Assembly (NCBI GenBank): GCA_008375315.1
Contig: CP032507.1
Coordinates: 1,849,001-1,913,000, forward strand
Reading direction: 5' to 3'
Source of the DNA: Ectothiorhodospiraceae bacterium BW-2
GTDB taxonomy: Bacteria; Pseudomonadota; Gammaproteobacteria; Thiohalomonadales; Thiohalomonadaceae
Length of the DNA stretch: 64,000 bases
Below, piece by piece: positions 1 to 8,304 of this stretch. The notes beneath the pieces are model-generated. The model had not been told where the DNA came from and made no database searches. It saw nothing but the letters and a program-made list of their open reading frames with translations. The first letter of the stretch is position 1. The number at the start of each line of letters is the position of its first letter. Both the position numbers and the translations under genes were made by a program.

Positions 1-143
1 GGTTTGAGATGGGTGACCCTGAGGTCACCCTGCCCGAGGTGATGATGACGAAAGCGAAGGCGGGAATCGCCTTTGACGGTATGATGCAGATTCGCAACAA
101 GATGGTAGAGGCCTACCAAGAGATGATGCGGATGCAGGTGTAG
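1..143 (+). CDS. fliE: Flagellar hook-basal body protein FliE, 3' end (partial)
   Basis: The window opens inside this gene; the frame beginning at base 3 runs to TAG at 141-143 and gives about 46 C-terminal residues. They contain the family hallmark tail, in which a V-R/I-R-N-K-(L/M)-V-x-A-Y-Q-E-M-M-x-M-Q-V pattern ends the protein; here it reads QIRNKMVEAYQEMMRMQV. FliE links the MS-ring to the proximal rod in the periplasm and is needed to start rod export. Directly followed by fliF, the usual gene order. Identity is secure; the 5' end lies outside the window. Confidence 0.95.
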   Translation, partial: FEMGDPEVTLPEVMMTKAKAGIAFDGMMQIRNKMVEAYQEMMRMQV

Positions 144-155
144 GGGAGTGGTGCT

Positions 156-195
156 GCAGGGCGATTTTGTCGTTTACGACACACTTTTGCCCTGC
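156..195 (+). promoter_or_regulatory. Stem-loop in the fliE-fliF gap
   Basis: A nested inverted repeat sits in the 108-bp gap: outer arms GCAGGGC (156-162) and GCCCTGC (189-195), inner arms TGTCG (168-172) and CGACA (177-181) around a 4-base loop. No T-run follows, so it is not a canonical terminator. It could stabilise mRNA or set relative FliE/FliF output; function is inference. Confidence 0.5.
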
Positions 196-251
196 GGTAA
201 CTGCTTAAATGAATCACAATCATAAGATTTAGAGCGCAAGAGAGAGCCATC

Positions 252-1910
252 ATGGAAAAAGAGATTACTGTTGAACACGATTTGGTTCCTCCCGATAACC
301 TACCTGAGTCGGTGAAGGGGTTTTTGGGGTTACCAGTGGTGCGTCAACTGGCCCTGTTAATTAGTACTGCGGCCAGTGTGGCGCTTATTGCCGTTGTTGT
401 TCTTTGGTCGATGAAGCCCGATATGTCGATTCTATTTGGCGGCCTAGAGGGGAAAGAGGCGACTGAAATCGTCGATGCCCTTATGGCGCTAAATGTCGAA
501 TATAAGCTCGACAGCATGAGCGGCGCGGTGATGGTGCCGAGTGACCGACTGCACGATATTCGGCTACAACTCGCCAGTCAGGGACTGCCGCGCAGCAGCG
601 GTCTGGGGTTGGAGATTTTGCAGCAGAAGCCGGAGTTCGGTACCAGTCAGTTTATGGAGATAGCCCGTTATCAGCATGCGATTGAGGGGGAGTTGGCTAA
701 ATCGATTACCGCAATTCACAGCGTTCGTAGCGCCCGCGTCCATCTGGCGCTACCGAAACAGTCGGCCTTTGTGCGCAAAAAGGAGCGGGCCTCAGCGTCG
801 GTACTGGTGAACCTCTTCTCCGGTCGCCAGCTAGAGGAGAGTCAGGTCGATGCGATTAGCCATCTAGTGGCCGCTAGCGTACCCAATATGGAGCCGGCTG
901 ATGTGACGATTATCGATGAGCGGGGCAACCTTTTGAGCGATAAACAGAACCGTTCAGCGCTCAATGTGAGCGAAGAGCAGCTAAAATATACCCGCATGGT
1001 CGAAAATACCTACATTGATCGAGTGGTGTCGATTCTAGGGCCGATTGTGGGGGAGGATAAGATCAGAGCCCAAATTGCAGCTGATATCGATTTTACCGCG
1101 ACTGAAAAGACCATGGAGAGCTATAACCCCGATCTGCCCGCGCTACGGAGTGAGCAGGTGGTCGAAGAGGAGCGGGTTGGTGCCGCACCGATAGGGATTC
1201 CTGGCGCGTTGGCCAATCAACCTCCCGGAGCGGGTAACGCCCCCGAAGATGCGGTAGGCGCGAATGGGGGGACTCGCTCTTCGAGCAAAAACTTGCAGGC
1301 AACCCGTAACTACGAACTTGATCGTACCATTAGCCATATCTCTAACCCGATGGGGCAGGTAAAACGGCTGTCGATTGCGGTGGTACTGGATCATAAGTTG
1401 GACGAGAATGGCGAGCCTATCGAGCGCAGCGTCGATGAGCTGGAGCGGCTGACGGCGCTAATCAAAGAGGCGGTCGGTTATAGTGGTCGTCGAGGCGATA
1501 CCATTAATGTAATGAATACGCGGTTTGAGGGGTTAAATAGTGAGCCTATCGTCTTGCCAGAGATCCCCATCTGGGAGCAGGCTTGGTTTATCGATGTCAT
1601 CAAACTGGTACTCGGCTTCCTATTGGTGGTACTCTTCCTGCTGGTGGTTATCCGTCCGATGCTAGGTCGTCTGGCGGAATCGAACCGAATGCAGGTAGCA
1701 GAGGAGCTGGCGCTGGCTGAGGGGCTCTCGGCGGCGATGAAGCAAGAGGAGGCTGATGCTAATAAGAAGCTGGGTTTGGATGGGTTGATTGAGCTACCGA
1801 CACCGGGTGCCTACGAGGAGAATCTACAGATGGTTGCTCATGTCACCAAAAATGATCCAGCGCTAGTTGCTCAAGTCGTTAGAAAGTGGATTGGGGAAGG
1901 AGGTCGCTAG
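252..1910 (+). CDS. fliF: Flagellar MS-ring protein FliF
   Basis: 552 aa, normal family length. FliF forms the inner-membrane MS-ring that houses the export gate and carries the FliG rotor ring. Visible: a transmembrane segment near residues 32-52, the YscJ/FliF ring-building modules after it (including the QFMEIARYQHAIEGEL stretch and the RSARVHLALP motif), a low-complexity Gly/Pro/Asn loop around residues 310-345, a second transmembrane segment near residues 450-470 (FIDVIKLVLGFLLVVLFLL) and a cytoplasmic C-terminal tail that in the family binds FliG. The ATG at 252 is preceded by a GAGAG-type ribosome site. Its stop lies two bases before the fliG ATG, suggesting translational coupling. Confidence 0.97.
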   Translation: MEKEITVEHDLVPPDNLPESVKGFLGLPVVRQLALLISTAASVALIAVVVLWSMKPDMSILFGGLEGKEATEIVDALMALNVEYKLDSMSGAVMVPSDRLHDIRLQLASQGLPRSSGLGLEILQQKPEFGTSQFMEIARYQHAIEGELAKSITAIHSVRSARVHLALPKQSAFVRKKERASASVLVNLFSGRQLEESQVDAISHLVAASVPNMEPADVTIIDERGNLLSDKQNRSALNVSEEQLKYTRMVENTYIDRVVSILGPIVGEDKIRAQIAADIDFTATEKTMESYNPDLPALRSEQVVEEERVGAAPIGIPGALANQPPGAGNAPEDAVGANGGTRSSSKNLQATRNYELDRTISHISNPMGQVKRLSIAVVLDHKLDENGEPIERSVDELERLTALIKEAVGYSGRRGDTINVMNTRFEGLNSEPIVLPEIPIWEQAWFIDVIKLVLGFLLVVLFLLVVIRPMLGRLAESNRMQVAEELALAEGLSAAMKQEEADANKKLGLDGLIELPTPGAYEENLQMVAHVTKNDPALVAQVVRKWIGEGGR

Positions 1911-1912
1911 TC

Positions 1913-2932
1913 ATGGCCGAAGCACAAGAGAAAGATGTTACCAAGCTCTCGGGGGCGGAGAAGGCCGCCATCTTGATGATGAGTTTGGGGGATGAGACCG
2001 CCTCACAAATTATGCGCCAGCTCGGCCCAAAAGAGGTTCAGAGTGTCGGTGAGGCGATTGCCAATTTAACCGATGTCAGTCGTGGTATGGTCAATACCGT
2101 CGTCGGAGAGTTTGCCGAGACCCTTGGTACGCTGACATCCCTAGGCACCAGTAATGAGGAGTATCTACGCAAGGTACTAAGAAATGCCCTCGGAGAGGAT
2201 AAGGCTGAGAGTCTCATCGATAGGATTCTGTTAGGCCGTTCATCGAAAGGGCTAGAGGCGCTAAAGTGGATGGAGTCTCGCGCTATTGCCGACTTTTTGC
2301 GCCTAGAGCATCCCCAGATTATCTCGATTGTCCTCTCCTATCTGGAGCCGGAGCAGTCTTCGGAGATTCTGGAGCTAATGCCGGAGAATATGCGTACCGA
2401 TCTGGTGCTGCGTATCGCCAGTCTTGACGGTATTCAGCCTTCGGCTCTGAATGAGCTAGATGAGATATTGGAGCGACAGTTCTCCGGTGAGAGTTCGAAC
2501 TACCGCTCCTCGACGGTGGGGGGACACAAAACAGCAGCCAACATCCTTAACTTTATGGATTCAGCCGTTGAGGCCACCATTATGGAGGAGCTGAAAGAGG
2601 TCGATGAGGCGCTCGGTGCGAAGATTGAGGATCTGATGTTTGTCTTCGATAATCTGAAAGAGGTCGATGATCGCGGCATTCAGACCATGATGCGTGAGAT
2701 TAACTCCGAAACGCTGGTCATGGCACTGAAAGGGGCCGATGATGAGCTGCGGGAGAAGATTATGAAGAATATGTCCAAGCGGGCTTCAGAGATGTTGCGC
2801 GATGATCTGGAGGCGAAGGGGCCGGTGAAAATTAGCGAGGTCGAGGAGGCGCAGAAAGAGATTCTGGCCGTGGCTCGACGCATGGCCGAAGCGGGTGAAA
2901 TTTCACTAGGTGGCGCTGATGAGTATATCTGA
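1913..2932 (+). CDS. fliG: Flagellar motor switch protein FliG
   Basis: 339 aa. FliG is the rotor component that meets the MotA stator and sets torque and rotation direction. The N-terminal segment begins KLSGAEKAAILMMSLG, the usual FliF-binding start; the C-terminal third carries the charged torque helix (FDNLKEVDDRGIQTMMREI). I chose ATG 1913 over the in-frame ATG at 1886 because a very strong Shine-Dalgarno (GGAAGGAGG, 1895-1903) sits 9 bases upstream of 1913, and the earlier start would overlap fliF. The end overlaps fliH by 14 bases. Confidence 0.97.
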   Translation: MAEAQEKDVTKLSGAEKAAILMMSLGDETASQIMRQLGPKEVQSVGEAIANLTDVSRGMVNTVVGEFAETLGTLTSLGTSNEEYLRKVLRNALGEDKAESLIDRILLGRSSKGLEALKWMESRAIADFLRLEHPQIISIVLSYLEPEQSSEILELMPENMRTDLVLRIASLDGIQPSALNELDEILERQFSGESSNYRSSTVGGHKTAANILNFMDSAVEATIMEELKEVDEALGAKIEDLMFVFDNLKEVDDRGIQTMMREINSETLVMALKGADDELREKIMKNMSKRASEMLRDDLEAKGPVKISEVEEAQKEILAVARRMAEAGEISLGGADEYI

Positions 2933-3566
2933 TCTAATTCGTGACAAGGAGCAGGCGGCCCAGCTGTGGCAGATGCCTAACTTCGATAGCGGCCACTCAG
3001 GCAAGAGCTATGAGGAGCTAGCTGAGGAGGAGGAGCAGATTCAGCCGCTGACCGCAGAGGAGCTAGAGGCGATTCAGCAAGAGGCCTATCAAGAGGGGTT
3101 TGTTCAGGGTGAGAACGATGGTCTAGCGGCCGCTAAAGAGAAGATAGCTCAGAGAGAGGCAGAGCTGAACCGTACTCGTGAAGAGCTACAGCAGCTATTC
3201 GAAACGGTACAGCAACCGCTACAACGACTGGATGAGACGCTGTCGCAGCAGGTGTGTCAATTGGCGATCTCGATTGCTGAGCGCATTGTTCGCGCCGACT
3301 TTAGTAGTGGCAGCGAAGCGCTACTACCGATGGTTCGCGAGGCGCTGCAGCGGCTACCTGGAGCGGATCAACAGCAGAGTACCCTCTACCTCAATCCGGA
3401 GGATGTGGCGCTGATTGAACACCATTTCGAGCCGACGCTAGTCAGAGTGAGAGCCGATGCAACGATGAGTCGTGGCGGCGCTAGGTTGGAGTCGGGGAGC
3501 GCTCGCATCGACATGAGTATTGAAGAGCAGATTCGAGCCATTGCCGCCGAGATATTTGAAGAGTAA
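2919..3566 (+). CDS. fliH: Flagellar assembly protein FliH
   Basis: About 215 aa. FliH binds the FliI ATPase and docks it at the flagellar export gate. The N-terminal half is acidic and Glu/Gln-rich (EELAEEEEQIQPL), followed by a coiled-coil stretch around residues 70-110 and a FliH/YscL-type C-terminal domain (QVCQLAISIAERIVRADF). An upstream GTG at 2910 is also in frame, but ATG 2919 has an AGGTGG site 7 bases before it and is preferred. It overlaps the end of fliG and is followed 6 bases later by fliI, so the three are co-translated. Confidence 0.9.
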   Translation: MSISDLIRDKEQAAQLWQMPNFDSGHSGKSYEELAEEEEQIQPLTAEELEAIQQEAYQEGFVQGENDGLAAAKEKIAQREAELNRTREELQQLFETVQQPLQRLDETLSQQVCQLAISIAERIVRADFSSGSEALLPMVREALQRLPGADQQQSTLYLNPEDVALIEHHFEPTLVRVRADATMSRGGARLESGSARIDMSIEEQIRAIAAEIFEE

Positions 3567-3572
3567 CCCGAT

Positions 3573-4931
3573 ATGAATTTTCAACAGCTACAGCAGCAGC
3601 GTTTAAGCCGACTTAGCAGCCGCTTAGAGCGGGCGCTTGAAAGCAATCGCGATGCTCCGCTACCGATGCAGGTTGAGGGGCGGTTAATGCGCATGGTGGG
3701 GTTAACGCTCGAAGCGAGCGGTATTCGTACCCCCATCGGCTCCCGTTGTCTTATCGATAATGCCCACGGCGGTAAAATTGAGGCCGAAGTGGTCGGCTTT
3801 AGCGGCGATAGAGTCTATCTGATGCCGACCGGCAATACCCAAGGGATTAGCCCCGACTCGCGAGTCGTCCCGACGGGTAAATACTATACCGCACCTGTCG
3901 GAGCGGCTCTGTTAGGGCGGGTGATCGATGGTGCCGGTGAGCCGCTCGATGGCAAAGGGCCACTACAGACTAGCGACAGCTATCCGTTAGCGGGCTACTT
4001 TATCAATCCGATGGAACGGGCACCGATTAGGCAGCAGCTCGATGTCGGGGTGAGAGCGATTAACTCAATGTTGGCCGTCGGTCAGGGGCAGCGGATGGGG
4101 CTCTTTGCCGGTAGTGGGGTCGGTAAGAGTGTCCTGCTCGGTATGATGACCAAATATACCACCGCCGATGTCATTGTGGTTGGGCTAATTGGTGAGCGGG
4201 GGCGAGAGGTTAAGGAGTTTATTGACGAGATTTTGGGCGAAGAGGGGCTAAAGCGCTCCGTTGTGGTCGCCGCACCGGCCGACACCACCCCAGTGATGCG
4301 GCTCCATGGTGCCTCCATGGCGACGGCGATTGCCGAGTACTATCGCGATCAGGGTAAAAATGTCCTCTTACTCATGGACTCCCTTACCCGCTACGCGATG
4401 GCGCAGCGGGAGCTAGCGCTCTCCATCGGTGAGCCGCCGGCAACGAAGGGCTATCCGGCCTCGGTATTTGCCAAAATTCCGCAGCTAGTGGAGCGGGCAG
4501 GGAATGGGCGTGAGGGGGGGGGCTCAATGACCGCCTTCTATACCGTCTTGACCGAGGGGGATGATCAGCAAGATCCGGTCGCCGATTCGGCTCGGGCGAT
4601 TTTAGATGGCCATGTCGTGCTCAATCGGCGTCTGGTAGAGATGGGCCACTTTCCCGCTATCGATATTGAGGCCTCTATTAGCCGAGTTATGCCAGCGGTC
4701 ACTACGACACAGCACCAGCAGCAGGCGCGGGCGATTAAACGGATCTACTCCCTCTATGAAAAGAGTCGCGATCTGATTAGCGTCGGTGCCTACAGCAGTG
4801 GCAGCGATAAGCAGATCGACGAGGCGATACGGTTGCAGCCCCATATCGCCACCTTCTTGCAGCAAGATATGCAGCAGAAGGTGACCTTAGCGGACTCCAT
4901 TAAACAGATGCAGCAGTTAGTGCAGGCATAA
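3573..4931 (+). CDS. fliI: Flagellum-specific ATP synthase FliI
   Basis: 452 aa, normal length. This is the F1-beta-like cytoplasmic ATPase that energises type III flagellar export with FliH and FliJ. Walker A reads AGSGVGKS (residues 179-186), and the export-ATPase hallmarks [29 protein letters not shown] and [13 protein letters not shown] follow in order. The N-terminal beta-barrel region has the expected [15 protein letters not shown] start. No odd residues were seen. Flanked by fliH and fliJ in the canonical order. Confidence 0.98.
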   Translation: MNFQQLQQQRLSRLSSRLERALESNRDAPLPMQVEGRLMRMVGLTLEASGIRTPIGSRCLIDNAHGGKIEAEVVGFSGDRVYLMPTGNTQGISPDSRVVPTGKYYTAPVGAALLGRVIDGAGEPLDGKGPLQTSDSYPLAGYFINPMERAPIRQQLDVGVRAINSMLAVGQGQRMGLFAGSGVGKSVLLGMMTKYTTADVIVVGLIGERGREVKEFIDEILGEEGLKRSVVVAAPADTTPVMRLHGASMATAIAEYYRDQGKNVLLLMDSLTRYAMAQRELALSIGEPPATKGYPASVFAKIPQLVERAGNGREGGGSMTAFYTVLTEGDDQQDPVADSARAILDGHVVLNRRLVEMGHFPAIDIEASISRVMPAVTTTQHQQQARAIKRIYSLYEKSRDLISVGAYSSGSDKQIDEAIRLQPHIATFLQQDMQQKVTLADSIKQMQQLVQA

Positions 4932-4944
4932 GGGGTAATCGGTC

Positions 4945-5385
4945 GTGGCACAGAAGAGATCTCAACGCCTCGACAGTGTCAAAATGTTGGCGGAGAGGGC
5001 CGAAAAGCAGGCGTTAGAGGATTTTGGTAAGAGCAGTCGCTATGTCGAGCGACAGCAGCAGCAGCTCAGTGAGCTGATGCTCTATAAACAGGAGTATCAC
5101 CAGAGCTTACAGCAGCAGGGAAGAGCGGGGGTTTCAGCGGGACGACTGCGCCAGCTACAGCTCTTTTTGGCCAAGCTCGATGTAGCCATTGAGCAGCAGC
5201 AGGAGGTCGTAAAGCAGGCCAATTTACAACGGGAGCAGGCGCAACGCTACTGGTTAAGCCGTCGTGGCCGCACCCAAGCGTTTAATAAGGTGACCGAACG
5301 CTATCTGCTAGAGGAGCGGCAGAGTGAGAGTCGTCAGGAACAGAAGGCGATAGATGAGATGGCGCAGCGGCGCCGTAGTGACTAG
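4945..5385 (+). CDS. fliJ: Flagellar export protein FliJ
   Basis: 146 aa, almost entirely predicted coiled coil and rich in Gln, Glu and Arg, as expected for FliJ, the central stalk of the FliI hexamer that also handles export chaperones. The C-terminal LSRRGRTQAFNKVTERYLLEE resembles the conserved FliJ tail. It starts with GTG at 4945; an AAGGGG site at 4930-4935 sets this start. Position between fliI and fliK supports the call, since coiled-coil sequence alone would be weak evidence. Confidence 0.88.
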   Translation: MAQKRSQRLDSVKMLAERAEKQALEDFGKSSRYVERQQQQLSELMLYKQEYHQSLQQQGRAGVSAGRLRQLQLFLAKLDVAIEQQQEVVKQANLQREQAQRYWLSRRGRTQAFNKVTERYLLEERQSESRQEQKAIDEMAQRRRSD

Positions 5386-5424
5386 AGTGAATCGATACTA
5401 TTTAATGTTACGGGGGTAAGAGCC

Positions 5425-8244
5425 ATGCAGGCAGCAGTTACAATTCAGGCAGAATCGGGTCTGTCAGCGGGGGGCAGTCGAGCTGCCAATGGAGTCACTT
5501 TCGGGAAAACCGAGGGGCAGCCACTGCTGTTTGCCTCGGAGTTCAGCCGTCAATTACAGCAGCAGAGCGGTGTTGCGGTTCAGACCATGGCACCGGCAGG
5601 AGAGGGGGGGGAGCTTATCGCGTCTGAGGCTAGCACCAAGACAGTCGCGCAAGGTACCGCTGTCGCGACCACCGTGACTACCGAGAGCACAGAGAAGCAG
5701 ACGGTAGGGCAACTGAAGAGCGATAGCAAGAGCGAAGAGGGGATCTCTTTGGCCGCCAAAGATAGCGTAAAAGGGACTGTCGAAGGGGCAGTCAATGGCT
5801 CAACAAAAGACTCAACAAAAGGCCCAATAACTGAGGCGGTTAGTGGTCAATCTAAGCTAGGTACCGTGTTGACTGACCAACAACTAACCGTTAACCGTCC
5901 CGGTGAGCTCTCGCTATCGATATTGCGTAGTGCTAGGCAGTCGATACACTCTAAGGCTAGCGGTGACTCCGTAGCTGAAACTGCCCTAACCCCGCTCAAT
6001 AGAGGGCAGTCGCAACTGCCACAGAGCGACTCAGTCACAACCACGGCTCAAGCCACCTCTGTAGGTAGCGAGAGTGGTGACGGTGGCAAAAGTGGCGAGA
6101 GCAGCCGAAGCAATGCCACCGTAGCGACAGTCAAAACGGCCCTAACCGCAGAAACTGAGTCGCAACAACCGCAAACAGCAGCCACTGAAGTGAAAGCGGA
6201 GCGCGTCCCGACCTCCCCCTCCCCCTCAAAGACCGAGCCAGAGCGAGCCCAAACAGCAGCCACTGAAGTGAAAGCAGAGCGCGTCCCGACCTCCCGCTCC
6301 ACCTCAACGACCGAGCCAGAGCGAGCCCAAACAGCAGCCACTGAAGTGAAAGCGGAGCGCGTCCCGACCTCCCCCTCCCCCTCAACGACCGAGCCAGAGC
6401 GAGCCCAAACAGCAGCCACTGAAGTGAAAGCGGAGCGCGTCCCCATCTCCCCCTCCCCCTCAAAGACCGAGCCAGAGCGAGCCCAAACAGCAGCCACTGA
6501 AGTGAAAGCGGAGCGCGTCCCCATCTCCCCCTCCACCTCAACGACCAAGCCAGAACGAGCCCAAACAGCAGCCACTGAAGTGAAAGCGGAGCGCGTCCCC
6601 ATCTCCCCCTCCCCCTCAACGACCGAGCCAGAGCGAGCCCAAACAGCAGCCACTGAAGTGAAAGCAGAGCGCGTCCCGACCTCCCCCTCCCCCTCAACGA
6701 CCGAGCCAGAGCGAGCCCAAACAGCGGCTCAAGTCAAAACCGCCGTCACTGACGAACAGCCAGTGCAACCAGTGCCAATTGCGGTCAACGAATCCGAATC
6801 GCAATCCGAACCAGCGCAGTCAGATAACAGACCCAGACCAAGCGAACCTAATGGCGAAGCTATGATGACGACACAGCAGAGAGCTCAGCAGCGTGCCGAT
6901 GTAGTCACCCAAACAGAGAGTATCGCCCCGACCGCCGCCGATAAAGATACATATACATATAAAGATAACGATAATGCGACCGTGGCAACTTTGACTCAAA
7001 GAGAGCCAGTCACCCCCGCCGCTATTAACACCAACGCCAACGCCAACGCCAACGCCAACACTATCGATACCAATAGCAGCGTTACCAGTGAACAGTCAGC
7101 TAGAGAGCAGAGTGTGGCTATGACTACCGACAGCGATGATAGCAACCATGAACTAGAAGAGCTAAATCACGCCCCCGAGAGCGCAGTGACGCTAGCCAAC
7201 AGTAGCGAACTAGCGCAGCAAGCGTCGCTAGAGCCGACTGAGAGAGCATCGGAACCGACTGCCAATACTACCAATACCACTAATGCTACCAATGTGACTA
7301 ATGTCACCAGTGCCAATGCTGATCATAACGCCGAACAGATTAGCCGCGATACCGAGCTTGAACCACAACCCGAAGGCACCGCAGTTGCCCCCCCAGTACA
7401 ACCGACCGTAGCTGTCGAAAATCGTAGCAGCGGTTCGACCGCCTCAGTGCTCTCTGAAGCGCGAGAGGCGATGAATCGTGGTGAGAGTGGCGCTACCCGC
7501 AGTCAAGGTGATAGCGCCGGCGAGGGGCGTCAGGGGCGGCAGCAGAGTGAGGAGATGCCACAGCAGCGCCAATCACTACGGGAGTTTATTCGCATGGCAC
7601 GCGAGGGCGAACTGCCGCCTGAGCGGATAGTCTCAGCCACGACTCCCCCCCGTAATGGCGCAGCAACCTTCGCCCAACTCTCTGCCACGGTAGCTGAGAC
7701 CCTCGCTACCCAGAACCAACTGAACCCGAGCGCCTCTTCAGCGTCACACGCACCACATAGCCTCCTAAGCGGATTGACTCAGACCGGTGCCCCGGCACAG
7801 CTAGCGAGTTTTACCGTTCCAGTACCACTGAGAAACGCTAACTGGGATCGAGCTATGGGCGAGCGGGTGACCTGGATGGCCAAAAATAATCTGCAACAGG
7901 CGAAACTAGAGCTCAATCCGAAACAGTTAGGGCCGGTTGAGATTAAGTTGAGCGTCAATCAAGACCAGCAGGTGAGTGTTAGCTTTGTAGCCAATAACCA
8001 GAGCGCTCGTGAAGCGATTGAACAGGCGATGCCACGACTACGGGAGATGTTAGAGCAGTCGGGGATGAGCTTAGGTGACACCGATGTCTCCACCCGTCAG
8101 CAGCAGCAGCAGGCGGAGGGCAATCGACAGCAAGGGGGTGGCAGAGCCGGCCTTGGAGGCGATATGGCTCTGGAGGGGGAGGAGTCGCTGTTAGCCTCGC
8201 AGCAGGCGACTGTGGCACCATCGGGGCTCGATCTTTTTGCATAA
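5425..8244 (+). CDS. fliK: Flagellar hook-length control protein FliK, enlarged with tandem repeats
   Basis: 939 aa, about twice the length of enterobacterial FliK (about 400 aa). FliK is the secreted ruler that terminates hook growth and switches export specificity. The C-terminal Flg_hook domain is clear at about residues 795-895 (WMAKNNLQQAKLELNPKQLG, then VEIKLSVNQDQQVSVSF), followed by a Gln-rich tail. The long central part is low complexity, Thr/Ser/Ala/Glu-rich, with seven 26-residue repeats (6172-6717), a short NANANANAN run near 7034-7057 and Thr-Asn repeats near 7261-7320. Because FliK measures length by its extended middle, repeat number could affect hook length (inference). Confidence 0.93.
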   Translation: MQAAVTIQAESGLSAGGSRAANGVTFGKTEGQPLLFASEFSRQLQQQSGVAVQTMAPAGEGGELIASEASTKTVAQGTAVATTVTTESTEKQTVGQLKSDSKSEEGISLAAKDSVKGTVEGAVNGSTKDSTKGPITEAVSGQSKLGTVLTDQQLTVNRPGELSLSILRSARQSIHSKASGDSVAETALTPLNRGQSQLPQSDSVTTTAQATSVGSESGDGGKSGESSRSNATVATVKTALTAETESQQPQTAATEVKAERVPTSPSPSKTEPERAQTAATEVKAERVPTSRSTSTTEPERAQTAATEVKAERVPTSPSPSTTEPERAQTAATEVKAERVPISPSPSKTEPERAQTAATEVKAERVPISPSTSTTKPERAQTAATEVKAERVPISPSPSTTEPERAQTAATEVKAERVPTSPSPSTTEPERAQTAAQVKTAVTDEQPVQPVPIAVNESESQSEPAQSDNRPRPSEPNGEAMMTTQQRAQQRADVVTQTESIAPTAADKDTYTYKDNDNATVATLTQREPVTPAAINTNANANANANTIDTNSSVTSEQSAREQSVAMTTDSDDSNHELEELNHAPESAVTLANSSELAQQASLEPTERASEPTANTTNTTNATNVTNVTSANADHNAEQISRDTELEPQPEGTAVAPPVQPTVAVENRSSGSTASVLSEAREAMNRGESGATRSQGDSAGEGRQGRQQSEEMPQQRQSLREFIRMAREGELPPERIVSATTPPRNGAATFAQLSATVAETLATQNQLNPSASSASHAPHSLLSGLTQTGAPAQLASFTVPVPLRNANWDRAMGERVTWMAKNNLQQAKLELNPKQLGPVEIKLSVNQDQQVSVSFVANNQSAREAIEQAMPRLREMLEQSGMSLGDTDVSTRQQQQQAEGNRQQGGGRAGLGGDMALEGEESLLASQQATVAPSGLDLFA
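6172..6717 (+). repeat. Seven in-frame 78-bp tandem repeats inside fliK
   Basis: Seven head-to-tail units of exactly 78 bp (26 codons) fill 546 bp, followed by a degenerate start of an eighth (QTAAQVK). The unit begins QTAATEVKAERVP and ends TEPERA; variable positions are T/I after the VP and a Ser/Pro/Arg-rich patch with K or T. Repeats differ by only a few bases each, which suggests recent expansion or homogenisation. Being a multiple of three, copy-number change keeps the frame. Confidence 0.97.
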
Positions 8245-8304
8245 GCGGGGCCTAATCTGTCACTATAGCGGCTTTTCGACTACAGCCTATAGCGAGTGAC
8301 CATC

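Noticed and set aside
6048-6697. Two long minus-strand open frames (188 and 201 codons) across fliK with repeated protein motifs.
   Set aside because: They exist only because the 78-bp repeat is a multiple of three and lacks stops on both strands; the plus frame continues on both sides into FliK.
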